From NCBI GenBank assembly GCA_016302225.1, contig JAEDOB010000043.1:1-11666 (forward strand): a stretch of 11,666 bases of DNA, given 5' to 3'. Source of the stretch: Oscillospiraceae bacterium (GTDB lineage Bacteria > Bacillota > Clostridia > Oscillospirales > Ruminococcaceae). Below the pieces are notes generated by a model, which saw nothing but the letters and a program-made list of their open reading frames with translations, made no database searches and had not been told where the DNA came from. Of the stretch, positions 1-7,382 are shown one piece after another (position 1 is the stretch's first letter; each line of letters begins with the position of its first letter). The translations under genes were made by a program, and so were the position numbers.

Positions 1-41
1 AAGCTGCTCTCTGGATATATAATACACCTTTCCGTCTGTTT

Positions 42-67
42 TTTTCAACACAAATTTTCAACACAAA
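42..67. repeat. 13-bp perfect tandem duplication
   Basis: The unit ttttcaacacaaa occurs twice back to back (42-54 and 55-67) without mismatch, just upstream of an A-run. It is noncoding. It could be a replication-slippage product; no function is evident. Confidence 0.8.
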
Positions 68-75
68 AAAGTCTA

Positions 76-353
76 TGGGATAGGAAGAGCGGTAAAAAGC
101 ATCTCCATCATATTTGTCTTTTGGACTAATTCAGTACGAAAAAGAGCTTTTGCAACATAAATAGGTGTAGCAAAACTCTCGATTAGTTCAAAGGTTACAT
201 ACCGCTTTGTTAAGCATTGTCAATAAATCCAGGCAACAGTTTTTGCTTACTTTTATACTTGATTATACCAGTATTTTTGAAAGAAATATGCTTTGCGGTT
301 GTACGGTATCCAAGTGATAAGCGTACATAATTTTGAATGATGTCCACTTTTGA
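76..353 (-). pseudogene. Possible frameshifted gene remnant, unidentified
   Basis: On the minus strand one frame is open from 353 down to 213 (47 codons, reading VDIIQNYVRLSLGYR early on and ending LLPGFIDNA before a stop). A second frame is open from 219 down to 76 (48 codons, including KRYVTFELIESFATPIYVA and ending LFTALPIP before a TAG). Both conceptual peptides have ordinary protein-like composition and they meet at about 213-219, as expected if one gene suffered a frameshift. There is no convincing start or ribosome binding site, and I do not recognise the family. In AT-rich DNA two such open stretches could be chance, so confidence is low. Confidence 0.25.
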
Positions 354-372
354 CTAAAGAGTAAAAATCTGG

Positions 373-401
373 TTGATATTGCATAAAAACGGAGGTATAA
401 T
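373..401 (+). promoter_or_regulatory. Sigma-A type promoter for the operon
   Basis: TTGATA (373-378) and TATAAT (396-401) are separated by 17 bp. This is a one-mismatch -35 and a perfect -10 at the optimal spacing. Initiation would fall near 407-409, leaving a leader of about 34 nt that includes an A6T6 palindrome (411-422) and the GGAGG of the first gene (432-436). No other promoter this good was found in the intergenic gaps downstream, consistent with one transcript for the whole cluster. Confidence 0.8.
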
Positions 402-441
402 TAAAAAAATAAAAAATTTTTTATAAATCTTGGAGGTAATT

Positions 442-1143
442 ATGGAACAATTTACTTTTGCAGAAGTACCCAGAATCGTAAACGCAAGCGAACCGCATAT
501 GGCACTGCTGTTCTTGCTGGACACTTCCGGCTCCATGGAGGATGCTAGAGGTGATTACTATGGCAAACTAAAGCCCATTAATGAGCTTAACAGCGCTATC
601 AACCGCTTTAAGGGCAGTGTTTGCGAGGATTCACAGACACGAGATATACTCGATGTTGCAATCATCAATTTCGATGATGATTACACCGTTTTGCAGGAGT
701 TTACCCCTGTAGAAGAGATGAAGACAATAAATCTCACCAGCGGTGGCATGACCAATCTCGGCAATGCACTTAACAAGGCTGTCGATATGGTCGAAGAGCG
801 TTCCCGTTTTTACAGAAGAATGGGCACCGAACCCTACAAGCCCTGGATTGTTATAATAAGCGATGGTGGCCCCACAGATGACATAACCGCAGTTACCGCC
901 AGAGTGAACGAGCTTGTCAGTCAGGAAAAGCTTGCCGTATGGGCTCTCTCCGTTCCCGGCGCAAACAATGCAGTTCTCCACCAGATTTGCGGTCAGCGTG
1001 TACTTAATCTCGAAGGCTATGACTTCAAGGGCTTCCTTGACTGGGCAAACAAGAGCATGCGTGCTGTTTCACGCAGCGCTCCCGGCGAGAAGGCAAAGGG
1101 CCAGGAGCTTCCCAGCACTGTTACAATTGATTCTTTAATGTAA
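442..1143 (+). CDS. TerY-like von Willebrand factor A (VWA) domain protein
   Basis: A 233-residue protein that is essentially a single VWA domain. The metal-ion-dependent adhesion site is complete: DTSGS supplies D27, S29 and S31, T104 lies in SGGMTNLG, and D141 in IVIISDGGPTDD. The overall pattern resembles TerY-type VWA proteins, which act in the cytoplasm as metal-dependent scaffolds or partners for kinase/phosphatase modules. There is no signal peptide or membrane segment. The ATG at 442 is chosen because GGAGG (432-436) sits 5 nt upstream; a TTG at 430 is in frame but would overlap that site. It is the first gene after the promoter and lies 11 nt before the PP2C gene. The VWA assignment is firm; the TerY-like role is inferred from the neighbouring phosphatase and kinase. 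Confidence 0.92.
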   Translation: MEQFTFAEVPRIVNASEPHMALLFLLDTSGSMEDARGDYYGKLKPINELNSAINRFKGSVCEDSQTRDILDVAIINFDDDYTVLQEFTPVEEMKTINLTSGGMTNLGNALNKAVDMVEERSRFYRRMGTEPYKPWIVIISDGGPTDDITAVTARVNELVSQEKLAVWALSVPGANNAVLHQICGQRVLNLEGYDFKGFLDWANKSMRAVSRSAPGEKAKGQELPSTVTIDSLM

Positions 1144-1154
1144 GGAGTATTTAT

Positions 1155-2027
1155 ATGATCTGTTCATACGGCGTTACCAGGCAGGGTACATACCACATAG
1201 AGAAGGGTTTGGTTTGTCAGGATGCCCATTATATTGAAAAAATAAGTGAGCACTTCGCCATTGCTGCCGTAGCGGATGGACTGGGGAGCGAGCTGTACAG
1301 CGATGTTGCATCAAAAATTGCAGCAGAAGAAGCTGTGCTGTTTTGCAAAAACACGCTCTCTGAAAACAGCACAGAAGAAGAAATATACACAACGCTAAAG
1401 GACGCCTTCAAAGCAGCGCTGAAAAAAATCAACGAAACTGCAGAGAAGGAAGAAAAACCGCAGGATCAGTATGATACAACGCTCGTTGTCGCCGTATATC
1501 TCAACGGAAATGTTTATTTCGGGAATGCCGGCGACAGCGGCATAGTTGTACTGAATAATGACGGTACATATGAAGCTGTGACGGAACAGCAACGCGACGA
1601 AGGTGGTCTTGTGTTCCCACTGTGTTTTGGCGAAAAATATTGGAAATTTGGTATGAAGCAAAATGTTGCCAGCGTGTTTATGGCTACTGACGGAATGTTT
1701 GAAACACTTTTCCCGTACCTTCTCAGAACGGAAGAAGTAAAGATTTATGTTGCTCTTGCACAGTATATGATGGACGAGCTCAGTATCGGCTTTGAAGAGC
1801 GCGGCGAAGAGGCCGTTCAGCAGGAAATGGAAGCATTTATTGACAGCATTCCCGGAAATCAGGTCAATGACGATAAGACCGTGCTGGTTATGCTTGACAC
1901 CGAATACAAGGCAGACAGGCAGGAAGAGAGCTATTATGTCGTTCCTGACTGGACAGAGCTTAAGAGAAAGCATGATGAAGCGTTCCGTCGGGCAGCTTAT
2001 CCTCATCTTTATAAGGATGAAGAGTAA
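1155..2027 (+). CDS. PP2C-family Ser/Thr protein phosphatase
   Basis: A 290-residue soluble protein with the PP2C (PPM) motifs in order: D23 in CQDAH, the metal-binding VADGLG (D41, G42), YDTTLVV at 106-112, GNAGDS (G126, D127, S128), ATDG (D179, G180) and the C-terminal NDDKT (D239, D240). The metal-binding aspartates expected for a Mn/Mg-dependent phosphatase are present, so it should be active. It most likely removes phosphates placed by the kinase encoded at 8361-10550, since the two belong to one operon. The 45-residue tail after the last motif is charged and not recognised. The start is supported by AAGGAG (1142-1147) 7 nt upstream. There is no transmembrane segment, so it acts in the cytoplasm. 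Confidence 0.93.
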   Translation: MICSYGVTRQGTYHIEKGLVCQDAHYIEKISEHFAIAAVADGLGSELYSDVASKIAAEEAVLFCKNTLSENSTEEEIYTTLKDAFKAALKKINETAEKEEKPQDQYDTTLVVAVYLNGNVYFGNAGDSGIVVLNNDGTYEAVTEQQRDEGGLVFPLCFGEKYWKFGMKQNVASVFMATDGMFETLFPYLLRTEEVKIYVALAQYMMDELSIGFEERGEEAVQQEMEAFIDSIPGNQVNDDKTVLVMLDTEYKADRQEESYYVVPDWTELKRKHDEAFRRAAYPHLYKDEE

Positions 2028-2044
2028 ATTGCAGGAGTGGTGCA

Positions 2045-5000
2045 ATGAATAACGAAACAATAAAAGAAATTCAAAGCATACAGAATGCAATTTCGGAGCT
2101 TGTTCGCGAGAAGCGCAGTCTTGATAACAACAAGGCTGCCCATGCGCAGGAATGCGAAAACATGAAACGCAACGCCCAGAGTGCGTACAATGACGGATTG
2201 AAAAAGCTGAGTATTGAGGAAACGGTCGCGGATAATGAACTGAATAATGAACTTAATAAAACAGTTCTGCAGAGAAGAAAAATTGATGAGCAGCTAAATC
2301 AGGAACTGCGAAATCGTGCAACTAGTCTTCAAAAGCAATTTGAAGTTATCATTAACAACGATAGAAACACGATAGCGTGGATAGATAACGCATGTTCTGA
2401 AATGCCGGAGAATATTCTCCGTTCTTATGGTCGGAAGCCGAACGCTTTTCCCGCTGCCCCGCCGGATTTGAATGCACTGAACAACCTGTACCAAAGTTGC
2501 AACGATATTATCGGAGGACGCGGGAAACAGAAAAAATTTGTTACGAAGGCTGCAGAGGCGAAGTATTATCTTGAAGAAGAGATTATACGGGCCGAAACGG
2601 ATTTCAGACAGCAGGTAAACGCCATTAGTAATACTCTGAATAAAAAGGGTAATGCGTCCAAGGCACAGTGCGACAGTCTGGATATACATGCAAAAAATAA
2701 AAGAGCGCAGAAGCATGCAGAAATAGAACAGAAGAAAACCGCGCTGGAGCAAGTTATGCTTCAAAGCTACAAAGCAGCAGACAAAGCAGCAGAGCAATAT
2801 GCGCAGCAGGAGGCAGCGGTGGCTGCTCAGCTGCAGAACAAAATCAACAGCACCCTTTTGAACTCGCTGATTACCGGTTTTGCTGTGCGTGAAAGGAATA
2901 GACTAATCGGCACAGGATACCACGACACCGACTGGAAATATTTTGCTCCGGAAAGATGCAGGAGTGAGTTCCCATTGGGCTCGGTATCAATTAAACTTAA
3001 TGACTGCGGAGCATCAGTCTCAAATTACCTGACAAAGTGTATGTCTGGTTTTTTCTCAAATTCATGCTTCAATATTCCTCTGATGCATAAAAATAATTCA
3101 AGCCTTAAAATGTTTGTTCACTATGACTCTGCAACGAAAAATAATGCAGCAGAATTAGCACAGCTGTTTATTTTAGAAAAGCTCAGAACAAACCCGATTG
3201 CATCCATAGAGGTTGTTTTTTCTGACCCGAAGGATCGCGGGCAAAATCTTGGACTGCTGACAGATACATTCGATGCCAACAGCCAGATTGGAATAAAGGT
3301 TGAAAACGATTACAAGAGTATAAAGGAAACGCTTTCCGACATCGTAAAGCAGATTGACAATACCGTTGTTGCTGTGAGAGAATATAAGAACTTTTACGAA
3401 TACAGGTCTGCAGGCGAGCGGGAAATAAAGGAAACTGTACTTGTAATCTGCGATTTTGATAAAATTGCAGATCAGGAAATGACCAACATGCTCAGCATTA
3501 TCTGGTCTCGCGCTGAGCTGTGCGGCATAAATGTTATCCTTACAGCGTCAAAAGACTATGCGACCCTGAATAAGGATTTTAAAGAGGACAGATTAAGTCT
3601 CGACTTCATTGCATCCGGCAACAGTTATATTGCTGATCTGCCGAGAAGAACCGTTGTAAGCCCTCAGGGTAATTATCCTTTTGTGCCGGTAAAAGCGCAG
3701 TCATGGCATGATTCTTTCTTGAAAATGTACAGAAAGGATTCTGCCGAAGGCCTGAAGCTGCGTAACGAATTCAGACTGTTTTTTAACTCAAAAGAACAAA
3801 AACCATACCTTGACTCTACAAAGGCCTTGAAGCTGCCCATAATGCTGAAGAACGAGCCCGGCGGAAAACTGACAGATTATACAATAGGCACAAACACTTC
3901 GACACATACTTTGATCACCGGTTCTATAGGCTCCGGTAAATCGAAGCTTTTGCACATGATAATTGCCTCGGTATTGCTGAATTACCATCCGGACGATGTC
4001 GAGCTCTGGCTTGTTGACTATGGCAAGGTCGAGTTTGAGGCGTATTTAAGAAACAGACCGCCGCATGTAAGATTTATCTCGCTTGAAAAAACAGAAGAAT
4101 TTACATATGCGTTTCTGGAGCATCTGAAGGCTGTATTCACCCAGAGAGAAAAAATTTTTCTTGAAAACGGCTGCACAGAACTTGCGGAATACAGGGCAAA
4201 ATTTGGTAAGCTCAGTATGCCGCGAATACTGCTGATAATCGACGAAATGCATGTATTGACGCAGCATATTTCAGCATCAAAGCACTTTGTGGATCTTCTG
4301 GAAAATGCAATGACCGAGTATAGAAAATTTGGCCTATCCTGCATTTTCAGCAATCAGACAGAAGAAGCGCTAAACGGATTGACCCAAACCGGCAGAGACA
4401 TGATACGAAACAGAATAGCAATGTCTGGCACACTGACGAACATGGTTGGCACGCTTGCTGTGCAGTCTGATAATCTGGCAAATAAGCTCTCTAAGATGGA
4501 ACGTACCGGCGTTGGCGAAATGTGGCTGAAAGAGTGGATAAGCAACTCCGACTTCATTATCAGTAATTTCAAGGCGATATATATTGATACGCCAGAGCGC
4601 GATATTGTACTTAAGGATGTCATTGCGCGTGGTATTGAGCCGAAATGTGATACCGATATATATATTATTAATGGCGACGAAAGACTTCCTCTGCCAAAAG
4701 CTGACATTCTCAGAAGATGTATAAATTCCACAAATGTGAACCGCCTGCATGTAATGAAGGTTGCCATCGGGGTTCCTACTACGATTGATCCTTACTTTGA
4801 ATTTGAAATAAAGAAGAAGGTCGGAAATAATATTCTTGTGGTCGGCAGAGATACTGAAATGGCGATGGACATGATATTCACGTGTATGTGGTGCGCGCAG
4901 AAAAATGGAATGCGTATCCTCGTACTGGCTGACCATGACAGTGAGGATTACATGGAATTTGAGGATAAGCTCAGTTCTGTAAGCTCTCTAGAAGGCATCG

Positions 5001-5605
5001 AAATATGCACTGATTATAATGACATTTGCAGAGAAATAAACAATCTGCAGACGGCAATCGACAAGAGCACCGCACCCGGGAAAAATACATTTGTGGTATG
5101 GCTCGGTTATCCGGATATGTACAAGATGTTTCGCATATCAAAAAGTAAGCCGGAAGCATCGGATGATCATTCCTACAAGGAAGAGACTGGTGAGGTTGAC
5201 AAAAGCATCCTGGTGAACGATCCTACGTTGATTGAGCAGGCAAAAATGCTGGGCATGACGGTCGATCAGCTGCTGTCAAACTTCGCCATCGACCAGACTC
5301 CGAAAAGAGAAGAAAAGAAGGAGTCAGTAGGCTGCTATAATGCAATTGCTGATTGCACCACGATCTTTTCTCGCGGTGGCCAATATGGCATCTTCAGCAT
5401 CCTGCCAGTCGACCAATATGCAAGAATTCGTAATTCGGCTATAGAAATGCAGAATTTTGAACACAAGCTGCTTATGGCAATGAACCCGATGGAAGCTGTA
5501 AACTTCGAGACTACGGCGAGCGCGGCTAAGCTGGAGGCTCATGTCACTGCACTATACCTCAATGACACAGCAAAACAATCTTTCAGACCATATTTTTTTA
5601 ATTGA
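2045..5605 (+). CDS. FtsK/SpoIIIE-type (EssC/EccC-like) ATPase with N-terminal coiled coil
   Basis: An 1186-residue protein. Residues 1 to about 270 are rich in Lys, Glu, Gln and Ala and read as long coiled coils. Three ATPase-like units seem to follow. The first (about 300-560) has no P-loop but keeps a VLVICDFD strand at 466-472. The central one is canonical, with Walker A GSIGSGKS (626-633, K632) and Walker B LLIIDEMH (D733, E734). The third (about 905-1180) has VGRDTEMA (933-940) where a P-loop would be and so looks catalytically dead. Tandem units with only some active is the architecture of the type VII secretion ATPases EssC and EccC. Unlike those, no FHA domain or transmembrane pair is visible, so it is probably soluble or docks on a membrane partner. 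AGGAG (2033-2037) lies 7 nt before the ATG. The two genes that follow encode WXG100-sized proteins, the usual substrates. DNA translocation is the main alternative. Confidence 0.88.
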   Translation: MNNETIKEIQSIQNAISELVREKRSLDNNKAAHAQECENMKRNAQSAYNDGLKKLSIEETVADNELNNELNKTVLQRRKIDEQLNQELRNRATSLQKQFEVIINNDRNTIAWIDNACSEMPENILRSYGRKPNAFPAAPPDLNALNNLYQSCNDIIGGRGKQKKFVTKAAEAKYYLEEEIIRAETDFRQQVNAISNTLNKKGNASKAQCDSLDIHAKNKRAQKHAEIEQKKTALEQVMLQSYKAADKAAEQYAQQEAAVAAQLQNKINSTLLNSLITGFAVRERNRLIGTGYHDTDWKYFAPERCRSEFPLGSVSIKLNDCGASVSNYLTKCMSGFFSNSCFNIPLMHKNNSSLKMFVHYDSATKNNAAELAQLFILEKLRTNPIASIEVVFSDPKDRGQNLGLLTDTFDANSQIGIKVENDYKSIKETLSDIVKQIDNTVVAVREYKNFYEYRSAGEREIKETVLVICDFDKIADQEMTNMLSIIWSRAELCGINVILTASKDYATLNKDFKEDRLSLDFIASGNSYIADLPRRTVVSPQGNYPFVPVKAQSWHDSFLKMYRKDSAEGLKLRNEFRLFFNSKEQKPYLDSTKALKLPIMLKNEPGGKLTDYTIGTNTSTHTLITGSIGSGKSKLLHMIIASVLLNYHPDDVELWLVDYGKVEFEAYLRNRPPHVRFISLEKTEEFTYAFLEHLKAVFTQREKIFLENGCTELAEYRAKFGKLSMPRILLIIDEMHVLTQHISASKHFVDLLENAMTEYRKFGLSCIFSNQTEEALNGLTQTGRDMIRNRIAMSGTLTNMVGTLAVQSDNLANKLSKMERTGVGEMWLKEWISNSDFIISNFKAIYIDTPERDIVLKDVIARGIEPKCDTDIYIINGDERLPLPKADILRRCINSTNVNRLHVMKVAIGVPTTIDPYFEFEIKKKVGNNILVVGRDTEMAMDMIFTCMWCAQKNGMRILVLADHDSEDYMEFEDKLSSVSSLEGIEICTDYNDICREINNLQTAIDKSTAPGKNTFVVWLGYPDMYKMFRISKSKPEASDDHSYKEETGEVDKSILVNDPTLIEQAKMLGMTVDQLLSNFAIDQTPKREEKKESVGCYNAIADCTTIFSRGGQYGIFSILPVDQYARIRNSAIEMQNFEHKLLMAMNPMEAVNFETTASAAKLEAHVTALYLNDTAKQSFRPYFFN

Positions 5606-5625
5606 AACATAAAGGGAGAATAGTA

Positions 5626-5922
5626 ATGTATGATGAAATGATGAAGCTTGATGAGCTTAGTCTGCAAACCTTCAAGCAGGCACTCGAGGACTATAAAACG
5701 AACGTTACCGCGGCATGCGGACAGATGAAAACCAAGATCGCGCATTGCAGCCTTTCCATGAAAGACCCAGAGTCTGTTAATTACCTTTCAAAGGCAAACG
5801 AAGTAATGGATGATGTAATTAGCACAGTTGCTGCTGCGGAAGAGACAATAAAGACAATTAAATTAGTACTCGGCATAATGGCACTTATGAATGGCAACGG
5901 CCAAGCTCAAAAAACAATTTAA
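5626..5922 (+). CDS. Small helical protein, WXG100-like in size and context
   Basis: A 98-residue, mostly helical protein with no signal peptide or membrane segment. It reads as a helix-turn-helix hairpin with the turn around MKDPES (residues 43-48), which is the shape of WXG100/ESAT-6 or of the small partner proteins encoded beside LXG toxins. No literal W-x-G motif is present, so family membership rests on length, predicted helicity and position behind the FtsK-type ATPase. An in-frame TTG at 5602 overlaps the ATPase stop, but the ATG at 5626 is preferred because GGGAG (5614-5618) lies 7 nt upstream. It may form a heterodimer with the next gene product. Its two cysteines (CGQ and HCS) are unusual for this class. 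Confidence 0.65.
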   Translation: MYDEMMKLDELSLQTFKQALEDYKTNVTAACGQMKTKIAHCSLSMKDPESVNYLSKANEVMDDVISTVAAAEETIKTIKLVLGIMALMNGNGQAQKTI

Positions 5923-5934
5923 GGAGGTACTGAC

Positions 5935-6246
5935 ATGGCAGATAATATGGTTATAAATACAAATACGGAAGCTCTTGATTCGCTTTCAGAAGCGCTTCCT
6001 GTATTCAGCCTGTATATCGAAAATGCAAACGCGGCTCTAGCGCAGGCTGCAGCAACGCTTGCCCTGTCCACTGACAGTACGACTATGAAGAATATCTCCT
6101 TAATGGTTGCAAATGTAAATGACATTGTAAAGGGTTCTGAGAATGATCTTACAGCACTGAAACAAAGAGTTGATGATTACTCAACAGCTTTGAAGAATAT
6201 TAAGGCAATCATGGGAGGCAATGCCGGCAACGGCACCAATCCCTAG
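5935..6246 (+). CDS. Second small helical protein, possible N-terminal targeting module of the next ORF
   Basis: A 103-residue protein rich in Ala, Ser, Asn and Leu, read as two helices separated by STDSTT (about 45-50) and ending in a Gly/Asn-rich tail (GGNAGNGTNP). It has WXG100-like size without the W-x-G motif and may be a divergent paralogue or partner of the preceding protein. The AAGGAGG at 5921-5927, 7 nt before the ATG, is among the strongest ribosome binding sites in the window and suggests high expression. The gene ends in TAG, the only TAG among the ten intact genes here, and the next ATG follows directly in the same frame. It may therefore represent the N-terminal domain of a two-part toxin. 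No enzymatic motif is present. Confidence 0.65.
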   Translation: MADNMVINTNTEALDSLSEALPVFSLYIENANAALAQAAATLALSTDSTTMKNISLMVANVNDIVKGSENDLTALKQRVDDYSTALKNIKAIMGGNAGNGTNP

Positions 6247-6259
6247 ATGGCAGGTGCCG
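6231..6259 (+). promoter_or_regulatory. Potential hairpin enclosing an in-frame stop/start junction
   Basis: CGGCACC (6231-6237) and GGTGCCG (6253-6259) are perfect complements, giving a 7-bp GC-rich stem. The 15-nt loop contains the TAG stop (6244-6246) and the adjoining ATG (6247-6249). Further GC-rich complementary segments lie just downstream (GAGCC/GGCTC within about 6260-6285). The only purine-rich site nearby, GGGAGG at 6213-6218, is 28 nt from the ATG, too far to drive normal initiation. The element could influence termination-reinitiation or stop readthrough. That role is inference, while the complementarity is directly visible. Confidence 0.5.
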
Positions 6260-7170
6260 GAGCCAGCGTACCCGCCGCGGGCTCAGCAGCCAGTTCTGGA
6301 AATGTAACGGCGCCAAATGACAGGGACGGTCACCATTATCTCACTCCGGAGCTGTCTACTCTTATGTTTAAGGATAAGCTTAAGGACATTGATGTCATGC
6401 TTGGCAATTACCGTGATGCACTGATGAATCGCGGTGTACCTGACGGTGATTGGCTTGCAGATTTCATATTAAAGACTAAATTCGCCATGACGCGGCAGGC
6501 AGCCTATGAGGTTGATGTCGCAAGCGGCCATGCCGCGGACAGCGAGTTTAGCGCGAACGAATATGCTTATCCAGATATCACTGCTCTAAGTAATGGCACA
6601 TTCTATGATAATCTCGCTGAAAGCTTCAAAGAGCACTGCCTGCGAGATACCAATCCAAATTGGGGATCGAGAGAGTATGGCTGGAAGAATAACTGCCAGC
6701 GCTGCGTTGTCGCGTATGAGGCAATGCGCCGCGGTATGGTGGTTGAAACCTATCCGTCGACCTTTGGCGATAGCCATCTGAGCCATTGGCCATGGGATGC
6801 CTGGGTAAATCCAGATGTAAAGCTTGGCGGCAGTAACCCGAGCAGCTCAATTTCCGCTAATTTGTCATCGTGGGGAGACGGCGCACGCGCGCAGGTGGCC
6901 TTTTTATATAATGGTAATCCTCCTAAAGATGGACATACAGTTGTTGCCGAAATGGAAAATGGTCAGCTGGTATTCAAAGACCCTCAGACAGGTGAATCAA
7001 TGGGACCGCTTGAGATGTTCGATGATGTGGATTTGTCCACGGTTAAATTCTGGAGAATAGATAATCTTGAAATGACTGACTATAAAAAAGTATGCTTTAA
7101 GGAGGATGACAGATGGTATCATACATCGCAGGATGTGCTGCAGCGTTTGAATACTTTGAGACAGAGGTAA
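6247..7170 (+). CDS. Papain-fold (Tox-PL-like) toxin/effector, putative glutamine deamidase or protease
   Basis: A 307-residue protein. Residues 1-25 are a Gly/Ala/Ser linker and about 30-130 an unrecognised, largely helical region. The C-terminal part carries the signature of papain-fold Tox-PL domains: NNCQRCVVAYEAMRRG (C150, C153), then GHTVVAEMENG (H230), then VFKDPQTG (D245, Q247), giving a Cys-His-Asp triad with C150 the likely nucleophile. Known members deaminate glutamine or cleave proteins and occur as C-terminal domains of polymorphic and phage MuF-linked toxins. The ORF is in frame with the upstream small helical ORF across a single TAG and has no ribosome binding site of its own, so translation probably depends on coupling or readthrough. 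Its last 58 nt overlap the start of the next gene. The fold is likely; target and exact chemistry are unknown. Confidence 0.75.
   Translation: MAGAGASVPAAGSAASSGNVTAPNDRDGHHYLTPELSTLMFKDKLKDIDVMLGNYRDALMNRGVPDGDWLADFILKTKFAMTRQAAYEVDVASGHAADSEFSANEYAYPDITALSNGTFYDNLAESFKEHCLRDTNPNWGSREYGWKNNCQRCVVAYEAMRRGMVVETYPSTFGDSHLSHWPWDAWVNPDVKLGGSNPSSSISANLSSWGDGARAQVAFLYNGNPPKDGHTVVAEMENGQLVFKDPQTGESMGPLEMFDDVDLSTVKFWRIDNLEMTDYKKVCFKEDDRWYHTSQDVLQRLNTLRQR
7099..7105 (+). promoter_or_regulatory. Strong ribosome binding site inside the papain-fold gene
   Basis: AAGGAGG lies 7 nt before the ATG at 7113. It fixes the start of the 89-residue ORF within the 3' end of the preceding gene and argues that the overlap is real and that this protein is independently translated. 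Confidence 0.8.
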
Positions 7171-7382
7171 AGATCACTGGTATCGCGGCTGCGATGGATA
7201 CGACGGATAAATGGTATTTCCGTGCAGGGAAGCCTGATGAAATTGTCTATGGTGCCGCCTATGTTTCTTTTGATAAGAATACGGGCGAAGTATGCCCCGA
7301 AACTCCGGTAGACCCCGAAACCCGTAAAATCATGCGTCAGGCTACACTTCTTGAGATTCCAAAGGAATACCTCGGCAAATGA
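7113..7382 (+). CDS. Small protein, candidate immunity/antidote to the papain-fold protein
   Basis: An 89-residue soluble protein overlapping the 3' end of the papain-fold gene by 58 nt in a different frame. The start is supported by a perfect AAGGAGG. The middle reads as beta strands around KWYFRAG (33-39) and YVSFDKNTGEV (50-60), and the C-terminus as a short helix ending LLEIPKEYLGK. An aromatic strand followed by a 'vDk-TGev' hairpin is weakly reminiscent of small immunity proteins of the Imm35/YrhB kind, but I cannot assign the family firmly. Position directly after a toxin-like enzyme with a shared translation site is typical of immunity genes. Its TGA overlaps the ATG of the next gene (ATGA at 7379-7382), so the two are translationally coupled. 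Confidence 0.6.
   Translation: MVSYIAGCAAAFEYFETEVKITGIAAAMDTTDKWYFRAGKPDEIVYGAAYVSFDKNTGEVCPETPVDPETRKIMRQATLLEIPKEYLGK

Larger units (their letters stand above)
1..372. other. Gene-poor left flank with possible gene debris
   Basis: This stretch upstream of the operon promoter is AT-rich and contains no open frame with a plausible start and ribosome binding site. It holds a 13-bp tandem duplication (42-67) and two abutting minus-strand open stretches (76-219 and 213-353), listed separately. No tRNA, rRNA or convincing terminator was seen. It may be an accessory-region scar or the degraded end of a neighbouring gene. Confidence 0.6.

Noticed and set aside
430..441. TTG start at 430 for the VWA gene
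   Set aside because: The codons 430-441 overlap the GGAGG ribosome binding site that serves ATG 442.
1395..2090. 231-codon open frame on the minus strand opposite the PP2C gene
   Set aside because: It lies antisense to a gene with complete PP2C motifs and extends into the ATPase start. It has no ribosome binding site and its product is Cys/Phe/Leu-rich, typical of a shadow frame.
4370..4936. 188-codon minus-strand open frame within the ATPase gene
   Set aside because: It is fully antisense to the coding ATPase and has no ribosome binding site or recognisable motif.
5602..5625. TTG start at 5602 for the first small helical protein
   Set aside because: It overlaps the ATPase stop codon and contains the GGGAG ribosome binding site serving ATG 5626.
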